Source: SZAS-79 sp038319115 (lineage in GTDB: Bacteria > Pseudomonadota > Gammaproteobacteria > Burkholderiales > SG8-39). Taken from it: a DNA stretch of 20,535 nt. Shown piece by piece: positions 10,416-16,909 of the stretch (the stretch's first letter is position 1; the number at the start of each line of letters is the position of its first letter). The position numbers and the translations under genes are program-made. The notes under the pieces are model-generated. The model searched no databases and was not told the origin of the DNA. It saw nothing but the letters and a program-made list of their open reading frames with translations. The DNA lies in NCBI GenBank assembly GCA_038319115.1, contig JBBQCV010000049.1, positions 1-20,535 on the forward strand, given 5' to 3'.

Positions 10416-10925
10416 ATGAAGACAACACGCACCGATGACAGCGACGCGAATCGCGATCCGATTTCCGGCGCGCCGGGGTCACACCCGGTTGGAACGGGGC
10501 TGGGCGCGGCCGCCGGCGGCATGGCGGCAGGCGCTGCGGCAGGTACGGTAGCCGGGCCGGTCGGAACGCTCGTGGGCGCTGCGGCAGGGGCCATCATCGG
10601 CGGGCTCGCCGGCAAGGCCGTGGGCGAGGCGATCGACCCTACGGTCGAAGCGGCGTACTGGGAAAAGAATTACACCAGCGAGCCGTACTACGAGTCGGGC
10701 TACTCGTACGACGACTACTCGCCGGCCTATCGCACCGGTTACCTCGGGCGCAGCCGTCTCGCGGACCGTAGCTTCGACGATGTCGAGCGCGACCTTGAGA
10801 CGGAATACAACCGCTCCAAGGGCAATTCGAACCTCGAGTGGGCCAAGGCCAAGCACGCCACGCGCGCGGCCTGGCACCGTGTCGAGCGCGCCCTGCCGGG
10901 CGACGCGGACGGCGACGGACGCTAA
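10416..10925 (+). CDS. Glycine-zipper domain protein of unknown function
   Basis: The product has 169 residues. After a short polar start (MKTTRTDDSDANRDPISGAP) comes a Gly/Ala-rich stretch (about residues 26-70: GTGLGAAAGGMAAGAAAG, then GTLVGAAAGAIIGGLAGKAV) with small residues every four positions, the glycine-zipper pattern that packs helices in membranes. The second half is polar and rich in Tyr, Asp and Glu (YYESGYSYDDYSPAYRTGYL), then a helical segment ending ALPGDADGDGR. There is no signal peptide. Similar proteins are known in betaproteobacteria only as hypothetical or stress-associated; I cannot name a function. The open frame extends upstream to 10233, but AGGAG at 10403-10407, eight bases before ATG 10416, and the protein composition fix this start. 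Confidence 0.85.
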   Translation: MKTTRTDDSDANRDPISGAPGSHPVGTGLGAAAGGMAAGAAAGTVAGPVGTLVGAAAGAIIGGLAGKAVGEAIDPTVEAAYWEKNYTSEPYYESGYSYDDYSPAYRTGYLGRSRLADRSFDDVERDLETEYNRSKGNSNLEWAKAKHATRAAWHRVERALPGDADGDGR

Positions 10926-10979
10926 GAGGCGATCAGCGGGAATCAGCGGTGGGGGCGCGAGCCTCCGCCGCCGTCCGCT

Positions 10980-11669
10980 TCAGGCGAGACGGTATCGCTT
11001 GTAATACATGAGTACTTTTGGCACGTAGGCAACGGTCTCAGGGTAGGGCGGGATCTTGCGGCCGTACTTGAGAACGGCCCCTTCCCCGGCGTTATAAGCA
11101 GCGATAGTGAGGCGCATGTTGTTGTTGAACAGGCGCATGAGGTCGCTCAGGTAGCGCGCTCCCCCGAGGATGTTCTGCGACGGATCCATGCGGTTCTTGA
11201 CGCCGTAGCGGGCTGCGGTATCGGGCATGAGCTGCATCAGCCCCACGGCGCCGGTGGAGGACAGTGCGTAGGGATTGAACGCCGACTCGGCGGTGATGAC
11301 CGCACGGATCAGTGCCGCCGGCACCTTCGTCGCCCGAGCTGCCCGCTTGATGTGGCGCGTATAGCGGGACGGATCGCTTTCCACGTAATTGCGGGCGAGG
11401 AACAGCGGCGGTGTATCCGGGTAAATCTTTACCGGACGCGGGGCGGGCGGCGGTTGCACCGGGCCGGCCGCGACTGCCGTTCCAGCGCCATCCCGTGCCT
11501 GCGCGCGCCCCTCGATCTCGATGGATGACTGCACCGCGACCTGGTAGTCCGGCCGGCGGGTGATCTCCGCGTACGTTTCGGTAGCTTGCGAGTTGATGCG
11601 GTGGATGACCACCGTTCCCGCTCCGCTGGTGGCTGCGACCAGGGCCAACATGATTGCTCTTCTTTTCAA
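10980..11669 (-). CDS. Lytic transglycosylase (SLT domain)
   Basis: The product has 229 residues from the chosen start. A basic N-terminus and hydrophobic stretch (AIMLALVAATSGAGTVVI) act as signal or anchor, followed by a Pro-rich linker (PPPAPRPVKIYPDTPP) and the SLT domain. AVITAESAFNP carries the catalytic glutamate (E128). STGAVGLMQLMPDTAARYGV, NILGGARYLSDLMRLFNNN and LTIAAYNAGEGAVLKYG are the classic SLT motifs. The enzyme would cleave murein in the periplasm, leaving anhydro ends. Start choice: AAAGGAG directly abuts the ATG at 11675 with no spacer, whereas TTG at 11669 lies six bases from it, so TTG is the better start; the ATG adds only two residues. It lies 63 or 69 bases downstream of the FtsH-like gene on the same strand and may share its transcript. 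Confidence 0.92.
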   Translation of the reverse strand: MKRRAIMLALVAATSGAGTVVIHRINSQATETYAEITRRPDYQVAVQSSIEIEGRAQARDGAGTAVAAGPVQPPPAPRPVKIYPDTPPLFLARNYVESDPSRYTRHIKRAARATKVPAALIRAVITAESAFNPYALSSTGAVGLMQLMPDTAARYGVKNRMDPSQNILGGARYLSDLMRLFNNNMRLTIAAYNAGEGAVLKYGRKIPPYPETVAYVPKVLMYYKRYRLA

Positions 11670-11701
11670 GACCATCTCCTTTGCTCCGTCTCATCGACAG
11701 G

Positions 11702-11719
11702 GGGTGGCAATAGCCACCC
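11702..11719. other. Hairpin between FtsH-like and transglycosylase genes
   Basis: GGGTGGC-AATA-GCCACCC is a perfect 7-base stem with a 4-base loop, located in the gap after the FtsH-like stop codon. No run of T follows on the transcribed (minus) strand, so it is not a standard intrinsic terminator. It could trim or stabilise the upstream mRNA and lower transglycosylase expression. Confidence 0.45.
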
Positions 11720-11738
11720 GGTTTGGTCTCCCCTTTTC

Positions 11739-13637
11739 CTACGCCGCGATTGCGCGCGGATGTCCTTCCTGAAGCATTGCCGCGGGATGGGCACCGGCGG
11801 CTCGAGTGACATCGGCATCCAGGCAGGCCTGCACCACATCGCCTGAAACCGTTTCGTGCTCGAGCAGTTCGGCCGTGAGGAGCTCGAGGGCCCCGCGATG
11901 CGCGAGCAGGAGCTCGGCGCAACGGCTTTCCACTTCTTTGGTGATCTGGCGCGCCTCGACGATCGCCTCGGCGTGCACTCCCTGCCTTTCCTGCTCGGGC
12001 AGCCCGGCATAGCTGAACGGCCCGATGGCGCTCGAAAACCCGAACTCCGTCACCATGCGGAACGCCATGCGTGAAACATGCTCGAGGTCGTTGGCTGCGC
12101 CGGTCGAGGCGGTCTTGAGCACCAGCGCCTCGGCGCCGCGGCCGCCCAGCAGCATGGTCATGCGATTGCGCACCTCGGGCTCGCTTTGCAGCGTGGCATC
12201 GTGCTCGCGCGTGACGAGCGTCACGCCCAGGGCGCGGCCGCGCTTGAGGATGCTGACTTTCTCGACCACGCCTACCGCGAGCAGCTTGGCGAGGACCGCG
12301 TGGCCGGCCTCGTGCACGGCGATACGCTCGCGCTCCTCGGGTGCCATGGCCGCTTGTCCGGCGCTGCTGGGCCCGCCCATGAGGGTTTGCTCAAGCGTGC
12401 GCTGGAAGTACTCCTGGGTGACCGCCGGCGCGTCTTCCTTGGCTGCCAGGAGTGCTGCCGCGTTGACGGCGTTGGCGATCGACGCGGGCGACAGCCCGGC
12501 CGACATGCGCGCGAGCTGGCGGAAACCCGGTTCCCCGGCGGTGCGCAGCGTCCTGGCATAGACGCGGAACAGCGCCTCGCGCTCGTCCACGTCGGGCAGG
12601 CCCAGGTGGCACGTACGGTTGAAACGGCCCGGCCGGATCAGCGCCGGATCGAGGTTGTTCACGTTGTTGGTCGCGCCGAGCACCACGATGCCCGAGCCGG
12701 ACTCGAACCCGTCGAGCTCGACCAGCAGCGTGTTGATGATGCGGTTGTTCTCGGTCTCTGCTCCCGAGCTGCCGCCGGAGCGCTTGCCCAGGCCGTCGAT
12801 CTCGTCGATGAAGATCACGCAGGGCGATTGCTTGCGCGCGAGCTCGAACAGTTTCTTGACCCGGCGCACACCGACGCCGAGGAACATGTCGCTGAAGTCC
12901 GCGCCCGACAATGCGATGAACGGCACGCCGGCCTCGCCCGCCACGGCACGCGCGAGCATGGTCTTGCCGGCGCCGAAGTGGCCCTCGAGGATGACGCCCT
13001 TGGGCGCTTTGGCGCCGATGTCGGCGAATTTTTTCGGATGCTTCAGGTAGGCGACGATGTCCTGCAGCGCGTCCTTGGCTTCCTCGACGCCGATCACGTC
13101 CTTGAACCGCGTCGTCGGCTTGTTCGCAGTCTTGAACTGCCCGCCCATGCCGCGCATGGGGTTCATCTGCAGGATCAGGAACAGGATCAGAAGCGGCCCG
13201 AGGAGGGTGAGGAGGACCGGGCTCAGGTTGCGTCCGAGCACGCCCAGGGGCGTGGCCGGCGGCTGGACATTGCCCAGGGCGAACACCGCGGGCGCGGTGC
13301 CGGCGAGCTTTTCCTTCAGTGCTTCGGCGACGAGGGCGCGCTGGGTGTCCGTGCGAACGTAGTAGCGCGACCCGTCGGCGCGGGCGACCAAGGCATATTC
13401 GTTCGACAACCCGATGCTGCGCGCGTTGCCGGTGCGCACGTCCTGCGCCATCGCGGAGAAATCGCGCTCGGTGGCAAAGTACGCGGCGGAATCCTGCTCC
13501 ATCGCCACCGCCACCTGGTTACGGCCCGGCTCATCGGCTGTGATGGTGAACCATACCATCAGGCCGGAGGCCACCAAGGCCATCGCGATGCCGGCGGCCT
13601 TGAGATATTTCTTGTTGCTGAAAATCTGTTTTAACAA
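11739..13637 (-). CDS. ftsH: FtsH-type membrane AAA protease (divergent paralogue)
   Basis: The product has 632 residues, close to E. coli FtsH. Two membrane helices (about 14-32 and 140-160) flank a periplasmic domain. The AAA module has Walker A GHFGAGKT (219-226, K225), pore loop DMFLGVG, Walker B VIFIDEID (D278, E279) and the second region of homology GATNNVNNLDPALIRPGRFNR with both arginines. The M41 zinc peptidase has HEAGH at 442-446, and D517 in STGAANDLEH is the likely third ligand. All catalytic residues are present, so it should degrade membrane or soluble substrates. Walker A is atypical: FtsH almost always has GPPGTGKT. With the diverged N-terminus and lack of the usual rlmE/ftsJ or folP neighbours, I infer a second copy, not the essential one. 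Start is TTG at 13637, with GAGGA at 13644-13648 six bases upstream. Confidence 0.93.
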   Translation of the reverse strand: MLKQIFSNKKYLKAAGIAMALVASGLMVWFTITADEPGRNQVAVAMEQDSAAYFATERDFSAMAQDVRTGNARSIGLSNEYALVARADGSRYYVRTDTQRALVAEALKEKLAGTAPAVFALGNVQPPATPLGVLGRNLSPVLLTLLGPLLILFLILQMNPMRGMGGQFKTANKPTTRFKDVIGVEEAKDALQDIVAYLKHPKKFADIGAKAPKGVILEGHFGAGKTMLARAVAGEAGVPFIALSGADFSDMFLGVGVRRVKKLFELARKQSPCVIFIDEIDGLGKRSGGSSGAETENNRIINTLLVELDGFESGSGIVVLGATNNVNNLDPALIRPGRFNRTCHLGLPDVDEREALFRVYARTLRTAGEPGFRQLARMSAGLSPASIANAVNAAALLAAKEDAPAVTQEYFQRTLEQTLMGGPSSAGQAAMAPEERERIAVHEAGHAVLAKLLAVGVVEKVSILKRGRALGVTLVTREHDATLQSEPEVRNRMTMLLGGRGAEALVLKTASTGAANDLEHVSRMAFRMVTEFGFSSAIGPFSYAGLPEQERQGVHAEAIVEARQITKEVESRCAELLLAHRGALELLTAELLEHETVSGDVVQACLDADVTRAAGAHPAAMLQEGHPRAIAA

Positions 13638-13837
13638 TGCCTGTCCTCATGCGCCGGTACTGCGGCGCTCGCGCTACCAAGGGTGAATTCGGCGAATCGT
13701 GATGTGAGGCCGGCGCTGCCAGGCTTCGACAAAGAGGTGTCCGGAGGGCCCTGCGGGGACGGTCTCGCGAACTGCCAGTTACGTTGCGAAATTCTCGGAT
13801 TACGGCGCGGGATGAAGCGCGCCAGCAAGCGAGGTGG

Positions 13838-13866
13838 ATCATAAGCGCTGGCGTGGCGTCAGACAA
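13838..13866 (-). promoter_or_regulatory. Candidate sigma70 promoter of the FtsH-like gene (TTGTCT-17-TATGAT)
   Basis: On the minus strand TTGTCT (13866-13861), a 17-base spacer and TATGAT (13843-13838) match the sigma70 consensus at 4 of 6 and 5 of 6 positions. Transcription would start near 13831, giving a leader of about 190 bases before the TTG start codon at 13637. I see no heat-shock type (sigma32) promoter. Confidence 0.5.
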
Positions 13867-13902
13867 GGATTACACGGCAATGGCGTGTTATCTGACACGC
13901 CA
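13849..13902. promoter_or_regulatory. TGGCGT repeat cluster with an 8-base inverted repeat
   Basis: TGGCGT occurs at 13849-13854, 13854-13859 and 13881-13886, and inverted (ACGCCA) at 13897-13902. The last two form the perfect inverted repeat TGGCGTGT-TATCTG-ACACGCCA (13881-13902). The cluster overlaps and lies upstream of the predicted -35 of the FtsH-like promoter, a normal place for a regulator to bind. The binding protein is unknown. Confidence 0.4.
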
Positions 13903-14054
13903 CGTAGGACAAACACTTACAGGATGGGGGGGATTGTAGGCGCGATGGACCTGCAAGAGGGCACTGCAAGGGCGCCGACGCAGCATAGCGCTGACCGACG
14001 CCCACGTAAATCGCACGCAGGTAGGCAGCTTGGCCGACGCCATGCGCGAATCGG

Positions 14055-14085
14055 CAACAATAAAAAAGGGGCGCCGCAGCGCCCC
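14055..14085 (-). terminator. Intrinsic terminator of the 54-residue gene
   Basis: Read on the minus strand, GGGGCGC-TGCG-GCGCCCC (14085-14068) is a perfect 7-base GC stem with a 4-base loop, followed at once by TTTTTTATTGTT. This is a textbook rho-independent terminator and lies about 50 bases after the TGA of the small gene. On the plus strand no T-run follows, so it works in one direction only. Confidence 0.85.
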
Positions 14086-14134
14086 TCCATGCGTGCTTCA
14101 CGCACGCGTCGTCACTGCCTTCGTCAGGCGGAGA

Positions 14135-14299
14135 TCATGCCCGGCGCGCCATGGGCACCACCGTAGTGGGAGCCGGTTTGGACTTGGCGGCGGCCTGCGC
14201 AGCGATGCGCTGTTCGCGGATCAGCTGCGCGAAGCGCTTCTTGAGATCGGTGCTGAAGGAGGGCGTGTAGTGAAACCTCTTGTCGGTGATTCTGTGCAT
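14135..14299 (-). CDS. Small conserved-looking basic protein, 54 residues, unknown function
   Basis: ATG at 14299-14297 to TGA at 14137-14135. The protein starts MHRITDKRFHYTPSFSTDLK, continues as a basic amphipathic helix (KRFAQLIREQRIAAQAAAKS) and ends with a Pro/Val tail (PAPTTVVPMARRA). AGAGGT lies six bases before the ATG, and a strong terminator follows the stop, so the unit is a complete one-gene transcript. The 'RITD..F.YTPSF.TDL.K.F' opening resembles small hypothetical proteins I recall from betaproteobacteria, but I cannot name a family with certainty. There is no signal peptide and no membrane helix, so it is probably cytoplasmic. It is divergent from the lipoprotein gene at 14492. 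It is short, and confidence comes mainly from the flanking signals. Confidence 0.72.
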   Translation of the reverse strand: MHRITDKRFHYTPSFSTDLKKRFAQLIREQRIAAQAAAKSKPAPTTVVPMARRA

Positions 14300-14423
14300 G
14301 TGGCTACCTCTTCGTTACTGTGTGGCGCATGTCGCGCCAGCGAGGACTGGATAGTCTGCCAAAACCGCGCCCGAATCCGTACGTTAGGCAACATTGCGCC
14401 GATCCGCACGGTCCAATCGCGGG

Positions 14424-14467
14424 CCGCTCACTCGCGGGCTACTGTGAGCGGGCGTACAGATGCCCGC
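14424..14467. promoter_or_regulatory. Nested inverted repeats upstream of the small lipoprotein gene
   Basis: CCGCTCAC (14424-14431) and GTGAGCGG (14444-14451) are perfect 8-base inverted copies around a 12-base loop. The right arm overlaps a second repeat, GCGGGC (14448-14453) with GCCCGC (14462-14467). They could switch between two structures in DNA or RNA, or mark an operator 40-70 bases upstream of the start codon. No function is shown. Confidence 0.3.
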
Positions 14468-14479
14468 CGCGATGGCCGC

Positions 14480-14485
14480 TAAAGT
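14480..14485 (+). promoter_or_regulatory. Candidate -10 box TAAAGT predicting a leaderless transcript
   Basis: TAAAGT ends six bases before the ATG at 14492, exactly the geometry seen at 6750-6755, and the surrounding GCCGCTAAAGTGCAGTCATG is nearly identical. Transcription would begin at or next to the A of the start codon. No Shine-Dalgarno is present and the -35 is weak. Confidence 0.5.
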
Positions 14486-14491
14486 GCAGTC

Positions 14492-14881
14492 ATGAAACCA
14501 AATCTTGTTTTCGCTGCGGTTCTGGCCGCAGCGCTCACCCCGATGCTGGCTGGATGCGACCGGAACGATGGGACTCGGGTGGTCGCCGTTTCCAACGGCC
14601 AGCCCTCGCAGGAGATCCTGACGGCCGGCCCCACGCAGTCCGGAACCGTCAAGGACCCCTCTTTGCCCGACGCGGCCGCCGTGTTCGCAGCGCAGGACGC
14701 CGAAGGGCGGCGCCAAGCGACGATTGCGGCGGAGCAAAAGGCGGTGGCGCCCCTTCTTGGCGAATCGCAACCCCAAGCCACGTCCTCCGCGGTTACGCCC
14801 GAGCCAGCGACGCTTCCTAAGGTCGCGCCTGCTGCCGCCGTCGGTCCGATCGACGCTCCCGGAGCGACCAAGCTCAACTAG
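14492..14881 (+). CDS. Small lipoprotein of unknown function
   Basis: The product has 129 residues. The N-terminus MKPNLVFAAVLAAALTPMLAGC has a basic start, a hydrophobic core and a lipobox LAGC with Cys22, so it should be a lipid-anchored envelope protein; D23 after the Cys could act as an inner-membrane retention (Lol-avoidance) signal by the E. coli rule. The mature part is low in hydrophobic core, with a helical stretch DAAAVFAAQDAEGRRQATIA and an Ala/Pro/Thr-rich C-terminus, and looks largely unstructured. I recognise no domain. It stands alone, divergent from the 54-residue gene, and its promoter and start resemble those of the DUF4124 gene. Confidence 0.8.
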   Translation: MKPNLVFAAVLAAALTPMLAGCDRNDGTRVVAVSNGQPSQEILTAGPTQSGTVKDPSLPDAAAVFAAQDAEGRRQATIAAEQKAVAPLLGESQPQATSSAVTPEPATLPKVAPAAAVGPIDAPGATKLN

Positions 14882-14946
14882 GCCGCGGCGCTGTTTTTTG
14901 GGGGGCGGCAGTGCGCGACCCTCATTGCCGGTGATCGAGCCAAATC

Positions 14947-14968
14947 GCCCATATGGGCTAGATCGATC
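14947..14968. promoter_or_regulatory. Palindromes GCCCATATGGGC and GATCGATC upstream of tpsB
   Basis: GCCCATATGGGC at 14947-14958 is a perfect 12-base palindrome, followed by GATCGATC at 14961-14968. They lie about 70-90 bases upstream of the candidate tpsB -10 element, where an operator could sit. No regulator gene is adjacent. Function is inferred from symmetry and position only. Confidence 0.3.
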
Positions 14969-15031
14969 GAGGGGCCGCGGTATTTGGATCGCTGCGTGTG
15001 TTTGATATCGAACGAAAAAAGGCTACGTGCG

Positions 15032-15040
15032 TGGTATCCT
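15032..15040 (+). promoter_or_regulatory. Candidate extended -10 element of the tpsB gene (TGGTATCCT)
   Basis: TGG-TATCCT fits an extended -10 box and would start transcription near 15047, about 60 bases upstream of the GTG start. TTGATA at 15002-15007 is a good -35 by sequence but lies too far from this -10; paired with TACGTG at 15024-15029 it gives a second, weaker promoter. Confidence 0.3.
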
Positions 15041-15109
15041 GAATCGGTAGCAAGCGCCGGAGGCCGATCATTCGATTGCCTCAGCGAAGCGCCAGGAGAG
15101 GACCGTCCG

Positions 15110-16771
15110 GTGAATAGAAAGCTTCTTGCGGTTCCCATGCTCGTCCTCGCCCAATCTGTGGCGGCCCAGGCGCCACCGCCCGCCGGCGGCCAGCTCCAGC
15201 AGATCCCGCCGGCGCCCACGCTGCAGCGGTCGATTCCCGAAATCCGCATTGAGCGCGGCACCCCTGCGGGAACTCCGCTTGCCGACAGTGCCCGCATCCG
15301 GGTCGATTCGCTGCGCATTACCGGGGCGACAGTGATCCCGGAAAGCGAGTTGATCGCGGCCGCCGAACTAACGCCTGGCAAGGAAATGAGCCTCGCGGAA
15401 CTGCGCGCCATGGCCGCGCGGGTTTCCGACTACTACCATCGCAAGGGCTATATCGTCGCGCAGGCCTACCTGCCCGCGCAGGACGTCAATGCGGGAACTG
15501 TAACGATTGCCGTCCTCGAGGGCCGCTACGGCGCCGTATCGTTGCGCAATAGCAGCGCGCTCGCGGACAACGTCGCCAATGGATTGCTCTCCGGTCTTAA
15601 CCGCGGCCAGACGATTTCGCTTGATCCGCTCGAACGACGCCTGCTTCTCTTGTCCGACCTTCCCGGTGTCGTGGTGCGCTCGACCCTGGTGCCGGGTGCC
15701 GAGGTCGGCGCGTCGGACCTCATCGTCGATGTCACCCCCGGAAGGCGTGTCACGGGCAGCGTCGAGGCCGACAATGCCGGTAACCGCTATACCGGCGAGT
15801 ACCGCCTCGGCGGCACGGTGAACATCAACGAGATCCTCGGTCAGGGTGATGTGTTGTCGCTGCGCGGGTTGACCGCCAGGGGCCTGAACTACGGGCGCAT
15901 TTCCTACGAGATGCAGGCCGGGCAGGGCCGCGTGGGCGTGGCCTACACGGCGCTGGACTACCGGCTTGGGCGCGAGTTCGCCAGCCTGCGCGCGCGCGGC
16001 ACGGCGCAGATCGCGAGCGTTTACGGGAGCTACCCCATCATCCGCTCGCGCAGCAACAACCTGTTCGCGCTCGTCGGGTTCGACGCCAAGAAGTTCCAGG
16101 ACAGGGTCGACTCGACCGGCGGCGTGACCGACCGCAAGATAGGCGTCTTCCTCGCAAGCCTTTACGGTGACCACCGCGACCGGCTGGGCGGCGGGGGATT
16201 CATGAGTTATTCGCTCGGCGTGAGCTCCGGTGTGCTCGACATAGAAACGCCGGCCGCGCGCACCATAGACGACGCCACGGCGCGCACCAACGGCCATTAC
16301 AGCAAGATCGCTTTTCACGTCCTGCGGCTGCAAAACCTCGGCGGGCCGTTCACGCTCTACGGTTCGCTCCGCGGCCAGTTCGCCTCCAAGAACCTCGACA
16401 TCTCTGAAAAGATGGAACTCGGCGGCGTCTACGCGGTGCGCGCTTATCCCGAAGGCGAGGCCTACGCTGACGAAGGCTACGTGGCGACGGCGGAACTGAG
16501 GATGCTGCTGCCCAAATTCGCCGAGCGCATGCCCGGCCAGATGTACCTGGTCGGTTTCGTCGACACCGGCAGCGTGACCATCAACAAGAATCCCTGGGTG
16601 GCGGGGCAGAACAGCCGCACCCTGAGCGCCGCGGGCATCGGGCTCACCTGGGCGGACTACAACAACTTCGCGGTCAAGGCGTACTGGGCCCACAAGTTGG
16701 GCAACGCGGTCGCGACATCGGCACCGGACGCGAAGAGCCGCTTCTGGATCCAGGGCGTCAAGTACTTTTGA
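15110..16771 (+). CDS. TpsB-type outer-membrane transporter (ShlB/FhaC/HecB family)
   Basis: The product has 553 residues. It has a signal peptide (MNRKLLAVPMLVLAQSVAAQ), a Pro-rich linker that in this family includes the plug helix, and a POTRA domain at about 62-140 (IRVDSLRITGATVIPESEL ... VSDYYHRKGYIVAQAYLPAQ). A C-terminal 16-strand beta-barrel region follows. VRAYPEG at 443-449 is the family's L6-loop motif (VRGY/F in FhaC), and the protein ends in an aromatic residue, as outer-membrane barrels do. It should export the TpsA protein encoded 138 bases downstream. The frame is open upstream to 14984, but GTG 15110 is preceded by AGGAGAGG (15094-15101) and begins the signal peptide, so I place the start there. 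Confidence 0.93.
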   Translation: MNRKLLAVPMLVLAQSVAAQAPPPAGGQLQQIPPAPTLQRSIPEIRIERGTPAGTPLADSARIRVDSLRITGATVIPESELIAAAELTPGKEMSLAELRAMAARVSDYYHRKGYIVAQAYLPAQDVNAGTVTIAVLEGRYGAVSLRNSSALADNVANGLLSGLNRGQTISLDPLERRLLLLSDLPGVVVRSTLVPGAEVGASDLIVDVTPGRRVTGSVEADNAGNRYTGEYRLGGTVNINEILGQGDVLSLRGLTARGLNYGRISYEMQAGQGRVGVAYTALDYRLGREFASLRARGTAQIASVYGSYPIIRSRSNNLFALVGFDAKKFQDRVDSTGGVTDRKIGVFLASLYGDHRDRLGGGGFMSYSLGVSSGVLDIETPAARTIDDATARTNGHYSKIAFHVLRLQNLGGPFTLYGSLRGQFASKNLDISEKMELGGVYAVRAYPEGEAYADEGYVATAELRMLLPKFAERMPGQMYLVGFVDTGSVTINKNPWVAGQNSRTLSAAGIGLTWADYNNFAVKAYWAHKLGNAVATSAPDAKSRFWIQGVKYF

Positions 16772-16783
16772 GGTAGCCCCACG

Positions 16784-16806
16784 CGGCCGGAAGCCTCGAC
16801 CGGCCG
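16784..16806. other. GC-rich hairpin between tpsB and tpsA
   Basis: CGGCCGG (16784-16790), a 9-base loop and CCGGCCG (16800-16806) form a perfect 7-base stem just after the tpsB stop. No T-tract follows, so full termination is unlikely; it may set the ratio of transporter to exoprotein mRNA. Confidence 0.4.
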
Positions 16807-16831
16807 GCGGGAAGTTGTTCGCATGGTTCAA

Positions 16832-16847
16832 TGTTCGGTGCCGAACA
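16832..16847. promoter_or_regulatory. 16-base dyad TGTTCGG-TG-CCGAACA upstream of tpsA
   Basis: Perfect 7-base inverted arms with a 2-base centre lie 63 bases upstream of the tpsA ATG. The compact symmetry is typical of a dimer-binding operator. It could also be a hairpin in the tpsB-tpsA transcript. Confidence 0.4.
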
Positions 16848-16877
16848 GACGCTCCCCGGGGTGAGCGCGCACCGTGA

Positions 16878-16896
16878 AGTCCCCTCTTCAGGGACT
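16878..16896 (+). promoter_or_regulatory. Hairpin abutting the tpsA ribosome-binding site
   Basis: AGTCCC-CTCTTCA-GGGACT (6-base stem, 7-base loop) ends one base before AGGGAG at 16898-16903, the Shine-Dalgarno of tpsA. Its closeness could influence ribosome access, but the ribosome-binding site itself is not in the stem. Confidence 0.35.
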
Positions 16897-16909
16897 CAGG
16901 GAGCTCACT

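Larger units (their letters stand above)
13638..14134. other. Non-coding stretch between the FtsH-like gene and the 54-residue gene
   Basis: No convincing protein is seen on either strand in these 497 bases. From left to right it holds a long predicted leader of the FtsH-like mRNA (about 13638-13831), a promoter and repeat cluster (13838-13902), an unassigned segment with the imperfect direct repeat CTGCAAGAGGGC / CTGCAAGGGCG near 13951-13975, then a minus-strand terminator (14055-14085) and a second small hairpin, GCGTGC-5-GCACGC at 14091-14107. Confidence 0.5.

Noticed and set aside
13834..14166. 110-codon plus-strand frame in the gap right of the FtsH-like gene
   Set aside because: It crosses the promoter cluster and the terminator hairpin, has no ribosome-binding site and has shadow-like composition.
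14881..14905. GC-rich palindrome GCCGCGGC followed by six T after the small lipoprotein gene
   Set aside because: The palindrome leaves no loop for a stable hairpin, so it is not a convincing intrinsic terminator, though read-through may be reduced.
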